NCBI RefSeq assembly: GCF_000972845.2
Contig: NC_040019.1
Span: 13,475,346-13,539,345 of the forward strand
Direction: 5' to 3'
Origin: Larimichthys crocea
Taxonomy: Eukaryota; Chordata; Actinopteri; Sciaenidae
Length of the DNA: 64,000 bases
Below, one piece after another: positions 33,811 through 46,600 of the stretch (its first letter is position 1; every line of letters starts with the position of its first letter). The position numbers were made by a program, and so were the translations under genes. Below the pieces are notes generated by a model that did not search any database, was not told the origin of the DNA, and saw nothing but the letters and a program-made list of their open reading frames with translations.

Positions 33811-36565
33811 ATGCTGCAGAACACAGGGTGAGTGTTTCCCACAAACGTCCGGCGGGTCCGGTCCGAACCGGAGCGTTCATCAGAAGTTTAACGTCCCGAC
33901 AGGCCGCAGCAGCAGCAGCGGGAGGTTCTGGGTTCGAACCCCGCACATGAAGGCTGACCTCTGCGTGAGGAGCCGGGTCACAGCGCCAGACCCGGTCCTC
34001 CGTGCACCGAGTGCCCCAGAAAACAGCCTCAGTGCGGGCAGAGAGAGCCGGCTCAGCCGCTCTGTGCACACACAAGATCCAAGAATCTAGACTCAAGACC
34101 TCATAGGATCTTAATTAATTAATTAATCAGTTCCCTCAATCCTGAAGCAGTCAACGATTAGTCGATTGATCCGACGGAACCGTCGGATCAATCGACTAAT
34201 CGTTGACTGCTTCAGGATTGTAGTTTTTGTAGTTCTTTTAACAAAAACTACAAAACACGTGACTTCTGGTATTATCGCGAGATTTCAGCCAATCAATGCT
34301 GGCGTGTCCGCTAACTCCTCCCCCCTCTCCGTGTCACAGGAAGTTAGCCGGCTGCACGCTCTTCATCACCGGCGGGAGTCGAGGGATCGGGAAGGCCATC
34401 GCCCTGAAAGCTGCCAGAGATGGAGCCAACGTCGTCATCGCTGCCAAGACCGCCGTGCCACACCCCAAACTACCAGGAACCATCTACTCCGCCGCTCAGG
34501 AAGGTGAGCCGACACTGACTCACCTGAGCCGGCCTGCTGTCTGTGGTGAGGCCCGGACTGTTCACCTGTTCTGGTGGGTAGCCGGGTTCAGGTGAGTCTC
34601 CAAACATCAACAGGGTGAAGTCCATGGGGTCAGTCAGCTGCTCCGCCCACGAGCTGATCACATGTCCTGTGATGTCACGTGATGTCAGTTGATTTAACTC
34701 GTGTTTCCTGTCTCAGTGGAGGCGGCCGGCGGGAAAGCGTTGGCGTGTGTTGTCGACATCCGTGACGAGCAGCAGATCGGAGAAGCTGTTCAGAAAGCTG
34801 TCGACAAGTTTGGAGGTACGTTGACCTGAGGTCAGAACGCCTCGCCGACACGGCAGTGACATCATTGCTGTGCTCGTTTATGATTGGCAGGAATCGACAT
34901 CCTGGTGAACAATGCCAGCGCCATCAGTCTGACAGGAACTCTGGAGACGCCCATGAAGAAGGTCGACCTGATGCTGGGAATCAACCTGAGAGGAACGTAC
35001 CTGACGTACGCACACACACACACACACACACTCCTGTGTCTACCTGTTCCTAACGAGCCGAGTTAACGAGCGTGTGTTTGCGGCAGGTCTAAGCTCGTCA
35101 TCCCTCACCTGCTGAAGAGTCGCAGTCCGCACATCCTGAACCTGGCGCCGCCGCTCAACCTCAACCCCATCTGGTTCAAGAACCACACAGGTAACCATAG
35201 CAACCGACCAGCCAGCATCCCATCATGCATCTGTGCAGTAATAACGTACGTCGTTTCATTTTCAGCGTACACGATGGCGAAGTACGGCATGTCCATGTGC
35301 GTCCTGGGAATGTCCGAAGAGTTCAGAGGTCAAATTGCGGTCAACGCCCTCTGGCCTAAGACCGGTCAGTGGCTAACTGCTAGCACGCTGAGCTGCCCAC
35401 GCGCTCTCCGTCACGCTAACCCCGTTCTGACCTGTGTGCTGTTGCCATAGCGATCCAGACAGCAGCCATGTCGATGCTCGGCGGAGAGGACATCGGGAAG
35501 CAGTGTCGTACCGCCGACATCATGGCAGACGCCGCCTACGCCATCCTGTCCCAGCCGAAGGACTACACGGGTCACTTCCTGGTGGATGAGGACGTCCTGA
35601 AGGAGCAGGGAGTCCACGACTTCGACCAGTACGCCGTCCAACCAGGTGAGAGCGAGCTGTGAGCTCAGCCTAACATGCACGCCGTCCAACCAGGTGAGAG
35701 CGAGCTGTGAGCTCAGCCTAACATGCACACGCACTATCAAGTGGTACTTCACGTGCTCTCCCTAACATGCACACGCACTATCAAGTGGTACTTCACGTGC
35801 TCTCTGATTGGTGGACAGGTCATCCCCTGCTGCCAGACTACTTCCTGGATTCTGCACTCGAGAAAATGCCCGAGCTACACGGTAAATACTACAAAAACTG
35901 TAAATACTACAAAAAATAATCCTATAAATACTACAAATACTACAAATACCGTAAATCCTGTAAATACTACAAAAACCGTAAATAGTACCAGTGCTTGTAC
36001 ATTTACAGCTGAGACTCTAGTACTGCTCTAAATCAGTACTGCAAATGATACGACTGGTACTGCAGTGTAGTCAGTATAATGTTTATAGTAGTATTCATGT
36101 ATACTGTGTCTTCAGGTGTCACACCAGCACCCCCTGCTGTCCACTGAAACATGTTTTTGTCTTCACATTACTAGAGACGACAAAACCACCAACGGACACG
36201 CCTACTTCCAGTGGACCAATAGGAAGCACTTTTGACGCCATCAAAGGAGCCATCAATGAAGACGTTGTCAAGTCGACGCAGGGCATTTATCAGTTCAACC
36301 TATCAGGTGACAGCAGGGGTGTGATTTCTATATAAGGAGATCATGTGGGCGTGTCATTAACATGTTGTGTCCATATAAGGAGAGCATGAGGGCGTTTGGT
36401 TTCTGGACCTGAAGAGCGGTTCTGGCAGCACAGGTCAGGGCCAGCCGCCCGTCAAAGCTGACGTCGTCATGACGATGGACTCCACCGTCTTCAGCAAGAT
36501 GTTTGCAGGTGAGCTCTGGTCATGTTACCGTGGTGGATTCAGCGTTGTTGTTTCCATTGTAACAG

Positions 36566-36610
<45 letters not shown>

Positions 36611-36731
36611 TTCAGGGAAGTTGAAGCCGACGCTGGCCTTCATGTCGGGGAAGCTGCAGATTCGCGGTGACATGACGCTCGCCCTCAAACTGGAGAAACT
36701 CATGAACCGCATGAACAAGGCCAAACTGTGA
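33811..36731 (+). CDS. HSDL2: Hydroxysteroid dehydrogenase-like protein 2
   Basis: Peroxisomal/mitochondrial short-chain dehydrogenase fused to a C-terminal sterol carrier protein 2 domain, linked to fatty acid and lipid metabolism. Eleven exons: 33,811-33,827; 34,340-34,503; 34,717-34,815; 34,891-35,005; 35,087-35,190; 35,266-35,364; 35,451-35,645; 35,819-35,881; 36,175-36,306; 36,380-36,508; 36,616-36,731. Total 410 residues. Visible: TGGSRGIGKA cofactor loop, NNASAI, and YTMAK of the YxxxK active site. The position before PPLNLNP is Ala (ILNLAPP), where I recall Ser in mammals, so catalytic competence is uncertain. The SCP2 domain spans about residues 300-410. The C-terminus AKL is a PTS1-type peroxisome signal. 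The linker is shorter than in mammals. Donor 7 lies in a tandem duplication, and exon 11 follows a (TG)n tract. Confidence 0.96.
34131..34288. mobile_element. Palindromic MITE-like element, copy 2 (HSDL2 intron 1)
   Basis: Bases 34,137-34,177 and 34,180-34,220 are perfect reverse complements (41 bp each) with only 2 bases between them. They are followed by the small hairpin around GTTCTTTTAAC and by TATCGCGAGATTTCA. Same architecture and orientation as 27,917-28,052. Here the palindrome is complete, while in copy 1 its centre and one arm have small deletions. Confidence 0.8.
35631..35800 (+). repeat. Short tandem duplications at HSDL2 exon 7 donor
   Basis: The 48 bases from 35,631 are repeated from 35,679, copying the end of exon 7 and its donor (CAACCAGGTGAGAG). 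A second unit of about 44 bp with CACTATCAAGTGGTACTTCA is repeated right after. Use of the second donor would read into an in-frame TGA. Confidence 0.9.
35880..35985 (+). repeat. TACTACAAA-type microsatellite, HSDL2 intron 8
   Basis: Repeats of GTAAATACTACAAA words directly after the exon 8 donor. Confidence 0.85.
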
Positions 36732-36825
36732 GGCTGAATCCACGCCCACAGACCACCTCAGGACACGCCCACTTCCTGTTCATAGCTGTACATGTTGCCT
36801 TAATGAGAATATTAATGAGCTCGTT

Positions 36826-36831
36826 AATAAA
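36826..36831 (+). terminator. HSDL2 polyadenylation signal
   Basis: AATAAA 95 bases after the HSDL2 stop codon. Confidence 0.8.
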
Positions 36832-36839
36832 AACCTGCC

Positions 36840-37739
36840 TTCATATTAAACTGTGTGCTTTAATCTGAGCCCTCATACATGACATGTGACATCATACGTG
36901 ATGTTGAGACGGCACACCTGGATGATTCTGGGCCAGGACCAACAGGTGTGGCTCAGTTTGAGTCAGCTAAGCTGACGGAGCTCTGCAGCTAACTGAGCTA
37001 AGGTGTTACACTCCTCAAGCTCCTCCTCCACCTCCTGTTCCTTCTGCAGGTGCAGCACGAACAGATTATCAGTGCGTGTATTAATAATTAATCAGAGGTA
37101 TGATCGACTCGCAGCTTCGCTGTTGAACTTTGCAGAAATGTGAAAACTAAATATTTAAATAAGCCAACAGACGAATATCTCTCTCAGTGTGACTGAGACC
37201 TGCAGGACTTCATCCAGGTGAGTACTACTACACCTGCTACATCAGAATACTGCATGGAGATCATATGTGTCTTTGATCATCAGTCAGGTAGGTGTGTGTG
37301 TGTGTGTGTGTGTGTGTGAGGGATAGGTTAGAAGTCAGAGTTTGTATGACAGCATCAACCAATCAATAATGAAAAATGAATTCAGAGATGAACTGGCTCA
37401 ATACTTCAAAGTACTTTAAAGTACTTGTTTTCAGGGTGTAGACAGGACGTAATGTCTCTGAGTGTTGGTGGCGGGGCAGCATCCCTCCATCATAGTAGAT
37501 TAAGAGAGGTGGAGGACAGTGCGGTGTTTAGTTGGAGCTTCTTGTCCTCTACATCGGTGCCAAAGAGTGAGACATCAGGGGGCGCTGGTGAGCTCACTGG
37601 CAGAGGTGTTCAGGGGCTCAGCCCTCTCTGCAGCAGCCCAGGGCCTCAGTCCGTCGTGTGGCCCCCGCGCTCTGATGTAAATGTTCACATTTGATATTTT
37701 ATATGATATATGATATATTATATGATTTGTGCAGTTGCC
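36840..37739. other. HSDL2-lipoxygenase intergenic region
   Basis: About 900 bp with a (GT)n tract at 37,290-37,318 and no recognised coding sequence. The short frame at 37,425-37,694 has no recognisable similarity. The lipoxygenase promoter is presumably here. Confidence 0.6.
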
Positions 37740-40607
37740 ATGGTGATATACCGTGTTGTCGTGTATCAGGAAGGCATGTTCCTCTCCAGCGACGCCCACC
37801 GAACCGTCATCCAATTGGTCGGCAGCAGAGGGGTCAGTGAGCGCGTCCCATTGGCTGAGAGATTTGTGAGTCATGACAAACATCATTAACCCTCGACTGA
37901 CCGACATTCAGTTTTCATGATTCTGGTTTAACTTGTTTGTTTTGATTTTTCAGATCTGTCGACTTTTAAAGAATTCATGTTTCTGCTGCAAATCCACCAA
38001 AGAAGAAGTAAACTTCCCGTCTGAGATATTAATGATTATTATTTTTGTAGTTTATTTAATTCCATGTGCTCATTTACATATTAAAAACCTGTCGCCAGGC
38101 AGAATACATGGTTCACTGTCCCACCAGCCTTGGAGCTCTGCTATTGGTTCATCTGGAAGCCCCGCCCACCACAGACAGCATCTGGTTTTGTTCGAAGGTT
38201 GTCGTGACAACGCCGGAGGGCGGAGTCTCGTTGTTCCCCTGCTACCGATTCGTCAGCCGTTCGACCTCGCTGGCTCTGAGGGATTCGATTGGTCGGTGAC
38301 AAAAGAATTTCAAAATAAAATCAGTGATGAGAATTCTGTTTGTTTTCATTTAAAGTTTCTTTTTTCTATGAAGCGAAGTTCATTTTTCACGACGTCCAAC
38401 CTCTCCAACTGGATCAGAGAGTCAACGAGCTGACGGAGCGACGTCGAACGTATCGGTAACCAATTAATGATCACAGATCATAAATATTGAATATTATTTA
38501 GAGGTCCAGTAGTATTTAGTGGCATCAAGCGATGAAGTGGCAGATTGTAACCAAATGAATACTCTCCAATGCTCCATCCTCTTCTTTCAAGCATGTGAGA
38601 AACTTAAGGCCTTATCAGGATCAGCGTTTGCTCTGTCTCACTGTAGATATAAAGGACTCATTAAGTCAAAACAAAAACAACACTTCTTATTTGCATGGTA
38701 TTGTGCGCTAATGAAAATATACTTATGAATACTGTATTCAATCCTGCAAAGGAATACTTCTAAATCTTACACACTTTGTATTTTTATTTTGTAGGTGGAG
38801 TTGCTATGACGACGGTCTCCCAGAGACAATGAAGGCTAATGACATCATGTCACTTCCTGCTGAAGCTCGATTCTCCGTATCCAAGGCAACCGACATGATT
38901 CTGACTGTCAGCAAGGTGTACGTCCAACAACCTGGTCTTTGCTGATCTCTGCTGGTCTCTGCTGGTCTCTGCTGGACTCTGCTGGTCTCTGTTGGTCTGT
39001 GATGGTCTCTGTTGGTCTCTGCTGGTCTCTGTTGGTCTCTGCTGGTCTGTGATGGTCTGTGATGGTCTCTGTTGGTCTCTGCTGGTCTCTGTTGGACTCT
39101 GCTGGTCTCTGCTGCTCTGTTGGTCTCTGCTTGTCTCTGTTGGTCTCTGCTTGTCTCTGTTGGTCTGTGATGGTCTCTGTTGGTCTCTGCTGGTCTCTGC
39201 TGGTCTGTGATGGTCTGTGATGGTCTCTGCTGATCTCTGTTGGTCTGTGATGGTCTCTGCTGGTCTGTGATGGTCTCTGCTGGTCTGTGATGGTCTCTGT
39301 TGGTCTCTGTTGGTCTCTGCTGTGTTCAGGCTGGTAGAGTTGAGTCTTCAGAGCTTCCTGAGCCTACAGAACCGTTGGTCCGGTTTTCATCAGATCCATC
39401 AGCTCTGCCAGTGGACTAGGACCCGTACCAGCAGTGAGACAGCTGTTCATTTAAATATTATAAATCACTATCATGAATATATTTTAGAATATAAATATTT
39501 AGAATATTTTATTGTGGTGGAGTGATGTACTTCCTCTGCTCCGCCCCCTGACTTCCATCAGGATTGGTGGAGCATCTCTGGATGGAGGACTGGTTCTTCG
39601 GACATCAGTTCCTGAACGGAGCCAACCCGACTCTGATTCGCCGCTGCACAGAAATCCCGCCCAACATGGCCGTTACCGAGGAGACGGTGGGGGCGTCGCT
39701 GGGGGGCGGAGCCAGCCTCTGTCAGGAAATGGAGGTGATTGAATGGAATCAAATATTTTTCTTATTTCAGTCATTGTCATTGACTCCTCACCAAGAAGCT
39801 CGTGTATGGTCATTTCACTCTCCGCACGCTCGACGTCACTCTCTCTCGATCCACAATCAAATTCTGCCAACCGCAATGATGACCTGCCCCACTCCGCCTC
39901 GGATTGGCTCTGACCTGGAGACCTGGAGAAGGCGTTTAAAGTGACCAATCAGAAAGCAGGGGCGTTGCGGGGGGCGTCTATTCGATACTCGCCCACAAAG
40001 TGCCAAAACTCACAAAGCGAGTAGAAGGCAGAGAGCTTTATGCACGCTGATTTTGGCACTGAAATGACGCCATACTTGTGAATATTAATGAGCTCATGAA
40101 TATTGGTGACCTCGTGTTCCTGCAGAGAGGAAATATGTTCTTGGTGGATTATCGGCTGCTGGACACTCTCACAGCAAACACTGTCAACAGGAAGCAGAAC
40201 TACCTGACAGCGCCGCTCATCCTGCTACACCTCAACGCCCGCAACCAACTGCTGCCCATCGCCATCCAGGTAAACCCCACCTGACCTCTGACCTGGAGAT
40301 TTCCAAAGTTTGCTAGCATGTTTCACACCTCACACACAGACTTTTTGTTTGTTTCTTCATATCTCACCTCCTTCCTTGTCTCCTTCCAATTCTCCATTCG
40401 TAGCTGAAGCAGTCACCGGGCGAATCCAACCCGGTCTTCGTCCCTCAGGATCTGGAAGCTGATTGGCTGACGGCGAAAACATTTGTGCGTTCGGCGGACT
40501 TCGCAGATCACGAGCTGCGTTCTCACTTCCTGCACACACATGTGATGTCAGAGCTCTTTGCCATGGCAACGCTTCGCAACTTTCCCATGGTGCACCCTCT
40601 CTACAAG
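37740..40607 (+). CDS. Arachidonate-type lipoxygenase, 5' two thirds (exons 1-8)
   Basis: Non-haem iron dioxygenase that peroxidises polyunsaturated fatty acids. Exons: 37,740-37,865; 38,099-38,291; 38,374-38,455; 38,795-38,917; 39,330-39,433; 39,562-39,734; 40,126-40,269; 40,404-40,607; all join in phase (383 codons). The N-terminal PLAT domain spans about residues 2-105 (VIYRVVVYQEG, WFCSKVVVTTPEGG). The catalytic domain begins after QRVNELTERRRTYRW and includes EDWFFGHQFLNGANP, FLVDYRLLD and ADWLTAKTFVRSADF. Iron ligands follow the family spacing His-x4-His-x4-His-x17-His in HELRSHFLHTH through MVHPLYK. The next exon, with the remaining His, and the C-terminal ligands are not found before 64,000; about 280 residues are missing. 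ALOX5, ALOX12/15 or ALOXE3 identity cannot be settled. The gene is broken or misassembled at the following array. Confidence 0.9.
38939..39330 (+). repeat. TCTCTGCTGG/TCTCTGTTGG minisatellite, lipoxygenase intron 4
   Basis: About 390 bp of 10-bp words TCTCTGCTGG, TCTCTGTTGG and TCTGTGATGG in mixed order, ending at the exon 5 acceptor. Duplicated with indels at 48,470-48,845. Confidence 0.93.
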
Positions 40608-40618
40608 GTATTCAGAGT

Positions 40619-43600
40619 ACTACTGTAGGTGTGACTGTGGTACTGTTTGTGTACTTTTTGCAGTACTGTAGGTGTGACTGTGGTACTGTTTGTGGTACTT
40701 TTTGCAGTACTGTAGGTGTGACTGTGGTACTGTTTGTGGTACTTTTTGCAGTACTGTAGGTGTGACTGTGGTACTGTTTGTGGTACTTTTTGCAGTACTG
40801 TAGGTGTGACTGTGGTACTGTTTGTGGTACTTTTTGCAGTACTGTAGGTGTGACTGTGGTACTGTTTGTGGTACTTTTTGCAGTACTGTAGGTGTGACTG
40901 TGGTACTGTTTGTGGTACTTTTTGCAGTACTGTAGGTGTGACTGTGGTACTGTTTGTGGTACTTTTTGCAGTACTGTAGGTGTGACTGTGGTACTGTTTG
41001 TGGTACTTTTTGCAGTACTGTAGGTGTGACTGTGGTACTGTTTGTGGTACTTTTTGCAGTACTGTAGGTGTGACTGTGGTACTGTTTGTGGTACTTTTTG
41101 CAGTACTGTAGGTGTGACTGTGGTACTGTTTGTGGTACTTTTTGCAGTACTGTAGGTGTGACTGTGGTACTGTTTGTGGTACTTTTTGCAGTACTGTAGG
41201 TGTGACTGTGGTACTGTTTGTGGTACTTTTTGCAGTACTGTAGGTGTGACTGTGGTACTGTTTGTGGTACTTTTTGCAGTACTGTAGGTGTGACTGTGGT
41301 ACTGTTTGTGGTACTTTTTGCAGTACTGTAGGTGTGACTGTGGTACTGTTTGTGGTACTTTTTGCAGTACTGTAGGTGTGACTGTGGTACTGTTTGTGGT
41401 ACTTTTTGCAGTACTGTAGGTGTGACTGTGGTACTGTTTGTGGTACTTTTTGCAGTACTGTAGGTGTGACTGTGGTACTGTTTGTGGTACTTTTTGCAGT
41501 ACTGTAGGTGTGACTGTGGTACTGTTTGTGGTACTTTTTGCAGTACTGTAGGTGTGACTGTGGTACTGTTTGTGGTACTTTTTGCAGTACTGTAGGTGTG
41601 ACTGTGGTACTGTTTGTGGTACTTTTTGCAGTACTGTAGGTGTGACTGTGGTACTGTTTGTGGTACTTTTTGCAGTACTGTAGGTGTGACTGTGGTACTG
41701 TTTGTGGTACTTTTTGCAGTACTGTAGGTGTGACTGTGGTACTGTTTGTGGTACTTTTTGCAGTACTGTAGGTGTGACTGTGGTACTGTTTGTGGTACTT
41801 TTTGCAGTACTGTAGGTGTGACTGTGGTACTGTTTGTGGTACTTTTTGCAGTACTGTAGGTGTGACTGTGGTACTGTTTGTGGTACTTTTTGCAGTACTG
41901 TAGGTGTGACTGTGGTACTGTTTGTGGTACTTTTTGCAGTACTGTAGGTGTGACTGTGGTACTGTTTGTGGTACTTTTTGCAGTACTGTAGGTGTGACTG
42001 TGGTACTGTTTGTGGTACTTTTTGCAGTACTGTAGGTGTGACTGTGGTACTGTTTGTGGTACTTTTTGCAGTACTGTAGGTGTGACTGTGGTACTGTTTG
42101 TGGTACTTTTTGCAGTACTGTAGGTGTGACTGTGGTACTGTTTGTGGTACTTTTTGCAGTACTGTAGGTGTGACTGTGGTACTGTTTGTGGTACTTTTTG
42201 CAGTACTGTAGGTGTGACTGTGGTACTGTTTGTGGTACTTTTTGCAGTACTGTAGGTGTGACTGTGGTACTGTTTGTGGTACTTTTTGCAGTACTGTAGG
42301 TGTGACTGTGGTACTGTTTGTGGTACTTTTTGCAGTACTGTAGGTGTGACTGTGGTACTGTTTGTGGTACTTTTTGCAGTACTGTAGGTGTGACTGTGGT
42401 ACTGTTTGTGGTACTTTTTGCAGTACTGTAGGTGTGACTGTGGTACTGTTTGTGGTACTTTTTGCAGTACTGTAGGTGTGACTGTGGTACTGTTTGTGGT
42501 ACTTTTTGCAGTACTGTAGGTGTGACTGTGGTACTGTTTGTGGTACTTTTTGCAGTACTGTAGGTGTGACTGTGGTACTGTTTGTGGTACTTTTTGCAGT
42601 ACTGTAGGTGTGACTGTGGTACTGTTTGTGGTACTTTTTGCAGTACTGTAGGTGTGACTGTGGTACTGTTTGTGGTACTTTTTGCAGTACTGTAGGTGTG
42701 ACTGTGGTACTGTTTGTGGTACTTTTTGCAGTACTGTAGGTGTGACTGTGGTACTGTTTGTGGTACTTTTTGCAGTACTGTAGGTGTGACTGTGGTACTG
42801 TTTGTGGTACTTTTTGCAGTACTGTAGGTGTGACTGTGGTACTGTTTGTGGTACTTTTTGCAGTACTGTAGGTGTGACTGTGGTACTGTTTGTGGTACTT
42901 TTTGCAGTACTGTAGGTGTGACTGTGGTACTGTTTGTGGTACTTTTTGCAGTACTGTAGGTGTGACTGTGGTACTGTTTGTGGTACTTTTTGCAGTACTG
43001 TAGGTGTGACTGTGGTACTGTTTGTGGTACTTTTTGCAGTACTGTAGGTGTGACTGTGGTACTGTTTGTGGTACTTTTTGCAGTACTGTAGGTGTGACTG
43101 TGGTACTGTTTGTGGTACTTTTTGCAGTACTGTAGGTGTGACTGTGGTACTGTTTGTGGTACTTTTTGCAGTACTGTAGGTGTGACTGTGGTACTGTTTG
43201 TGGTACTTTTTGCAGTACTGTAGGTGTGACTGTGGTACTGTTTGTGGTACTTTTTGCAGTACTGTAGGTGTGACTGTGGTACTGTTTGTGGTACTTTTTG
43301 CAGTACTGTAGGTGTGACTGTGGTACTGTTTGTGGTACTTTTTGCAGTACTGTAGGTGTGACTGTGGTACTGTTTGTGGTACTTTTTGCAGTACTGTAGG
43401 TGTGACTGTGGTACTGTTTGTGGTACTTTTTGCAGTACTGTAGGTGTGACTGTGGTACTGTTTGTGGTACTTTTTGCAGTACTGTAGGTGTGACTGTGGT
43501 ACTGTTTGTGGTACTTTTTGCAGTACTGTAGGTGTGACTGTGGTACTGTTTGTGGTACTTTTTGCAGTACTGTAGGTGTGACTGTGGTACTGTTTGTGGT

Positions 43601-46600
43601 ACTTTTTGCAGTACTGTAGGTGTGACTGTGGTACTGTTTGTGGTACTTTTTGCAGTACTGTAGGTGTGACTGTGGTACTGTTTGTGGTACTTTTTGCAGT
43701 ACTGTAGGTGTGACTGTGGTACTGTTTGTGGTACTTTTTGCAGTACTGTAGGTGTGACTGTGGTACTGTTTGTGGTACTTTTTGCAGTACTGTAGGTGTG
43801 ACTGTGGTACTGTTTGTGGTACTTTTTGCAGTACTGTAGGTGTGACTGTGGTACTGTTTGTGGTACTTTTTGCAGTACTGTAGGTGTGACTGTGGTACTG
43901 TTTGTGGTACTTTTTGCAGTACTGTAGGTGTGACTGTGGTACTGTTTGTGGTACTTTTTGCAGTACTGTAGGTGTGACTGTGGTACTGTTTGTGGTACTT
44001 TTTGCAGTACTGTAGGTGTGACTGTGGTACTGTTTGTGGTACTTTTTGCAGTACTGTAGGTGTGACTGTGGTACTGTTTGTGGTACTTTTTGCAGTACTG
44101 TAGGTGTGACTGTGGTACTGTTTGTGGTACTTTTTGCAGTACTGTAGGTGTGACTGTGGTACTGTTTGTGGTACTTTTTGCAGTACTGTAGGTGTGACTG
44201 TGGTACTGTTTGTGGTACTTTTTGCAGTACTGTAGGTGTGACTGTGGTACTGTTTGTGGTACTTTTTGCAGTACTGTAGGTGTGACTGTGGTACTGTTTG
44301 TGGTACTTTTTGCAGTACTGTAGGTGTGACTGTGGTACTGTTTGTGGTACTTTTTGCAGTACTGTAGGTGTGACTGTGGTACTGTTTGTGGTACTTTTTG
44401 CAGTACTGTAGGTGTGACTGTGGTACTGTTTGTGGTACTTTTTGCAGTACTGTAGGTGTGACTGTGGTACTGTTTGTGGTACTTTTTGCAGTACTGTAGG
44501 TGTGACTGTGGTACTGTTTGTGGTACTTTTTGCAGTACTGTAGGTGTGACTGTGGTACTGTTTGTGGTACTTTTTGCAGTACTGTAGGTGTGACTGTGGT
44601 ACTGTTTGTGGTACTTTTTGCAGTACTGTAGGTGTGACTGTGGTACTGTTTGTGGTACTTTTTGCAGTACTGTAGGTGTGACTGTGGTACTGTTTGTGGT
44701 ACTTTTTGCAGTACTGTAGGTGTGACTGTGGTACTGTTTGTGGTACTTTTTGCAGTACTGTAGGTGTGACTGTGGTACTGTTTGTGGTACTTTTTGCAGT
44801 ACTGTAGGTGTGACTGTGGTACTGTTTGTGGTACTTTTTGCAGTACTGTAGGTGTGACTGTGGTACTGTTTGTGGTACTTTTTGCAGTACTGTAGGTGTG
44901 ACTGTGGTACTGTTTGTGGTACTTTTTGCAGTACTGTAGGTGTGACTGTGGTACTGTTTGTGGTACTTTTTGCAGTACTGTAGGTGTGACTGTGGTACTG
45001 TTTGTGGTACTTTTTGCAGTACTGTAGGTGTGACTGTGGTACTGTTTGTGGTACTTTTTGCAGTACTGTAGGTGTGACTGTGGTACTGTTTGTGGTACTT
45101 TTTGCAGTACTGTAGGTGTGACTGTGGTACTGTTTGTGGTACTTTTTGCAGTACTGTAGGTGTGACTGTGGTACTGTTTGTGGTACTTTTTGCAGTACTG
45201 TAGGTGTGACTGTGGTACTGTTTGTGGTACTTTTTGCAGTACTGTAGGTGTGACTGTGGTACTGTTTGTGGTACTTTTTGCAGTACTGTAGGTGTGACTG
45301 TGGTACTGTTTGTGGTACTTTTTGCAGTACTGTAGGTGTGACTGTGGTACTGTTTGTGGTACTTTTTGCAGTACTGTAGGTGTGACTGTGGTACTGTTTG
45401 TGGTACTTTTTGCAGTACTGTAGGTGTGACTGTGGTACTGTTTGTGGTACTTTTTGCAGTACTGTAGGTGTGACTGTGGTACTGTTTGTGGTACTTTTTG
45501 CAGTACTGTAGGTGTGACTGTGGTACTGTTTGTGGTACTTTTTGCAGTACTGTAGGTGTGACTGTGGTACTGTTTGTGGTACTTTTTGCAGTACTGTAGG
45601 TGTGACTGTGGTACTGTTTGTGGTACTTTTTGCAGTACTGTAGGTGTGACTGTGGTACTGTTTGTGGTACTTTTTGCAGTACTGTAGGTGTGACTGTGGT
45701 ACTGTTTGTGGTACTTTTTGCAGTACTGTAGGTGTGACTGTGGTACTGTTTGTGGTACTTTTTGCAGTACTGTAGGTGTGACTGTGGTACTGTTTGTGGT
45801 ACTTTTTGCAGTACTGTAGGTGTGACTGTGGTACTGTTTGTGGTACTTTTTGCAGTACTGTAGGTGTGACTGTGGTACTGTTTGTGGTACTTTTTGCAGT
45901 ACTGTAGGTGTGACTGTGGTACTGTTTGTGGTACTTTTTGCAGTACTGTAGGTGTGACTGTGGTACTGTTTGTGGTACTTTTTGCAGTACTGTAGGTGTG
46001 ACTGTGGTACTGTTTGTGGTACTTTTTGCAGTACTGTAGGTGTGACTGTGGTACTGTTTGTGGTACTTTTTGCAGTACTGTAGGTGTGACTGTGGTACTG
46101 TTTGTGGTACTTTTTGCAGTACTGTAGGTGTGACTGTGGTACTGTTTGTGGTACTTTTTGCAGTACTGTAGGTGTGACTGTGGTACTGTTTGTGGTACTT
46201 TTTGCAGTACTGTAGGTGTGACTGTGGTACTGTTTGTGGTACTTTTTGCAGTACTGTAGGTGTGACTGTGGTACTGTTTGTGGTACTTTTTGCAGTACTG
46301 TAGGTGTGACTGTGGTACTGTTTGTGGTACTTTTTGCAGTACTGTAGGTGTGACTGTGGTACTGTTTGTGGTACTTTTTGCAGTACTGTAGGTGTGACTG
46401 TGGTACTGTTTGTGGTACTTTTTGCAGTACTGTAGGTGTGACTGTGGTACTGTTTGTGGTACTTTTTGCAGTACTGTAGGTGTGACTGTGGTACTGTTTG
46501 TGGTACTTTTTGCAGTACTGTAGGTGTGACTGTGGTACTGTTTGTGGTACTTTTTGCAGTACTGTAGGTGTGACTGTGGTACTGTTTGTGGTACTTTTTG

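Noticed and set aside
38939..39330. Possible CRISPR-like arrays (this and other tandem repeats)
   Set aside because: Repeats are contiguous without unique spacers, there are no cas genes, and the genes are vertebrate.
39564..39944. 126-residue frame continuing past lipoxygenase exon 6
   Set aside because: Real coding ends at the donor at 39,735; the extension is intron read-through.
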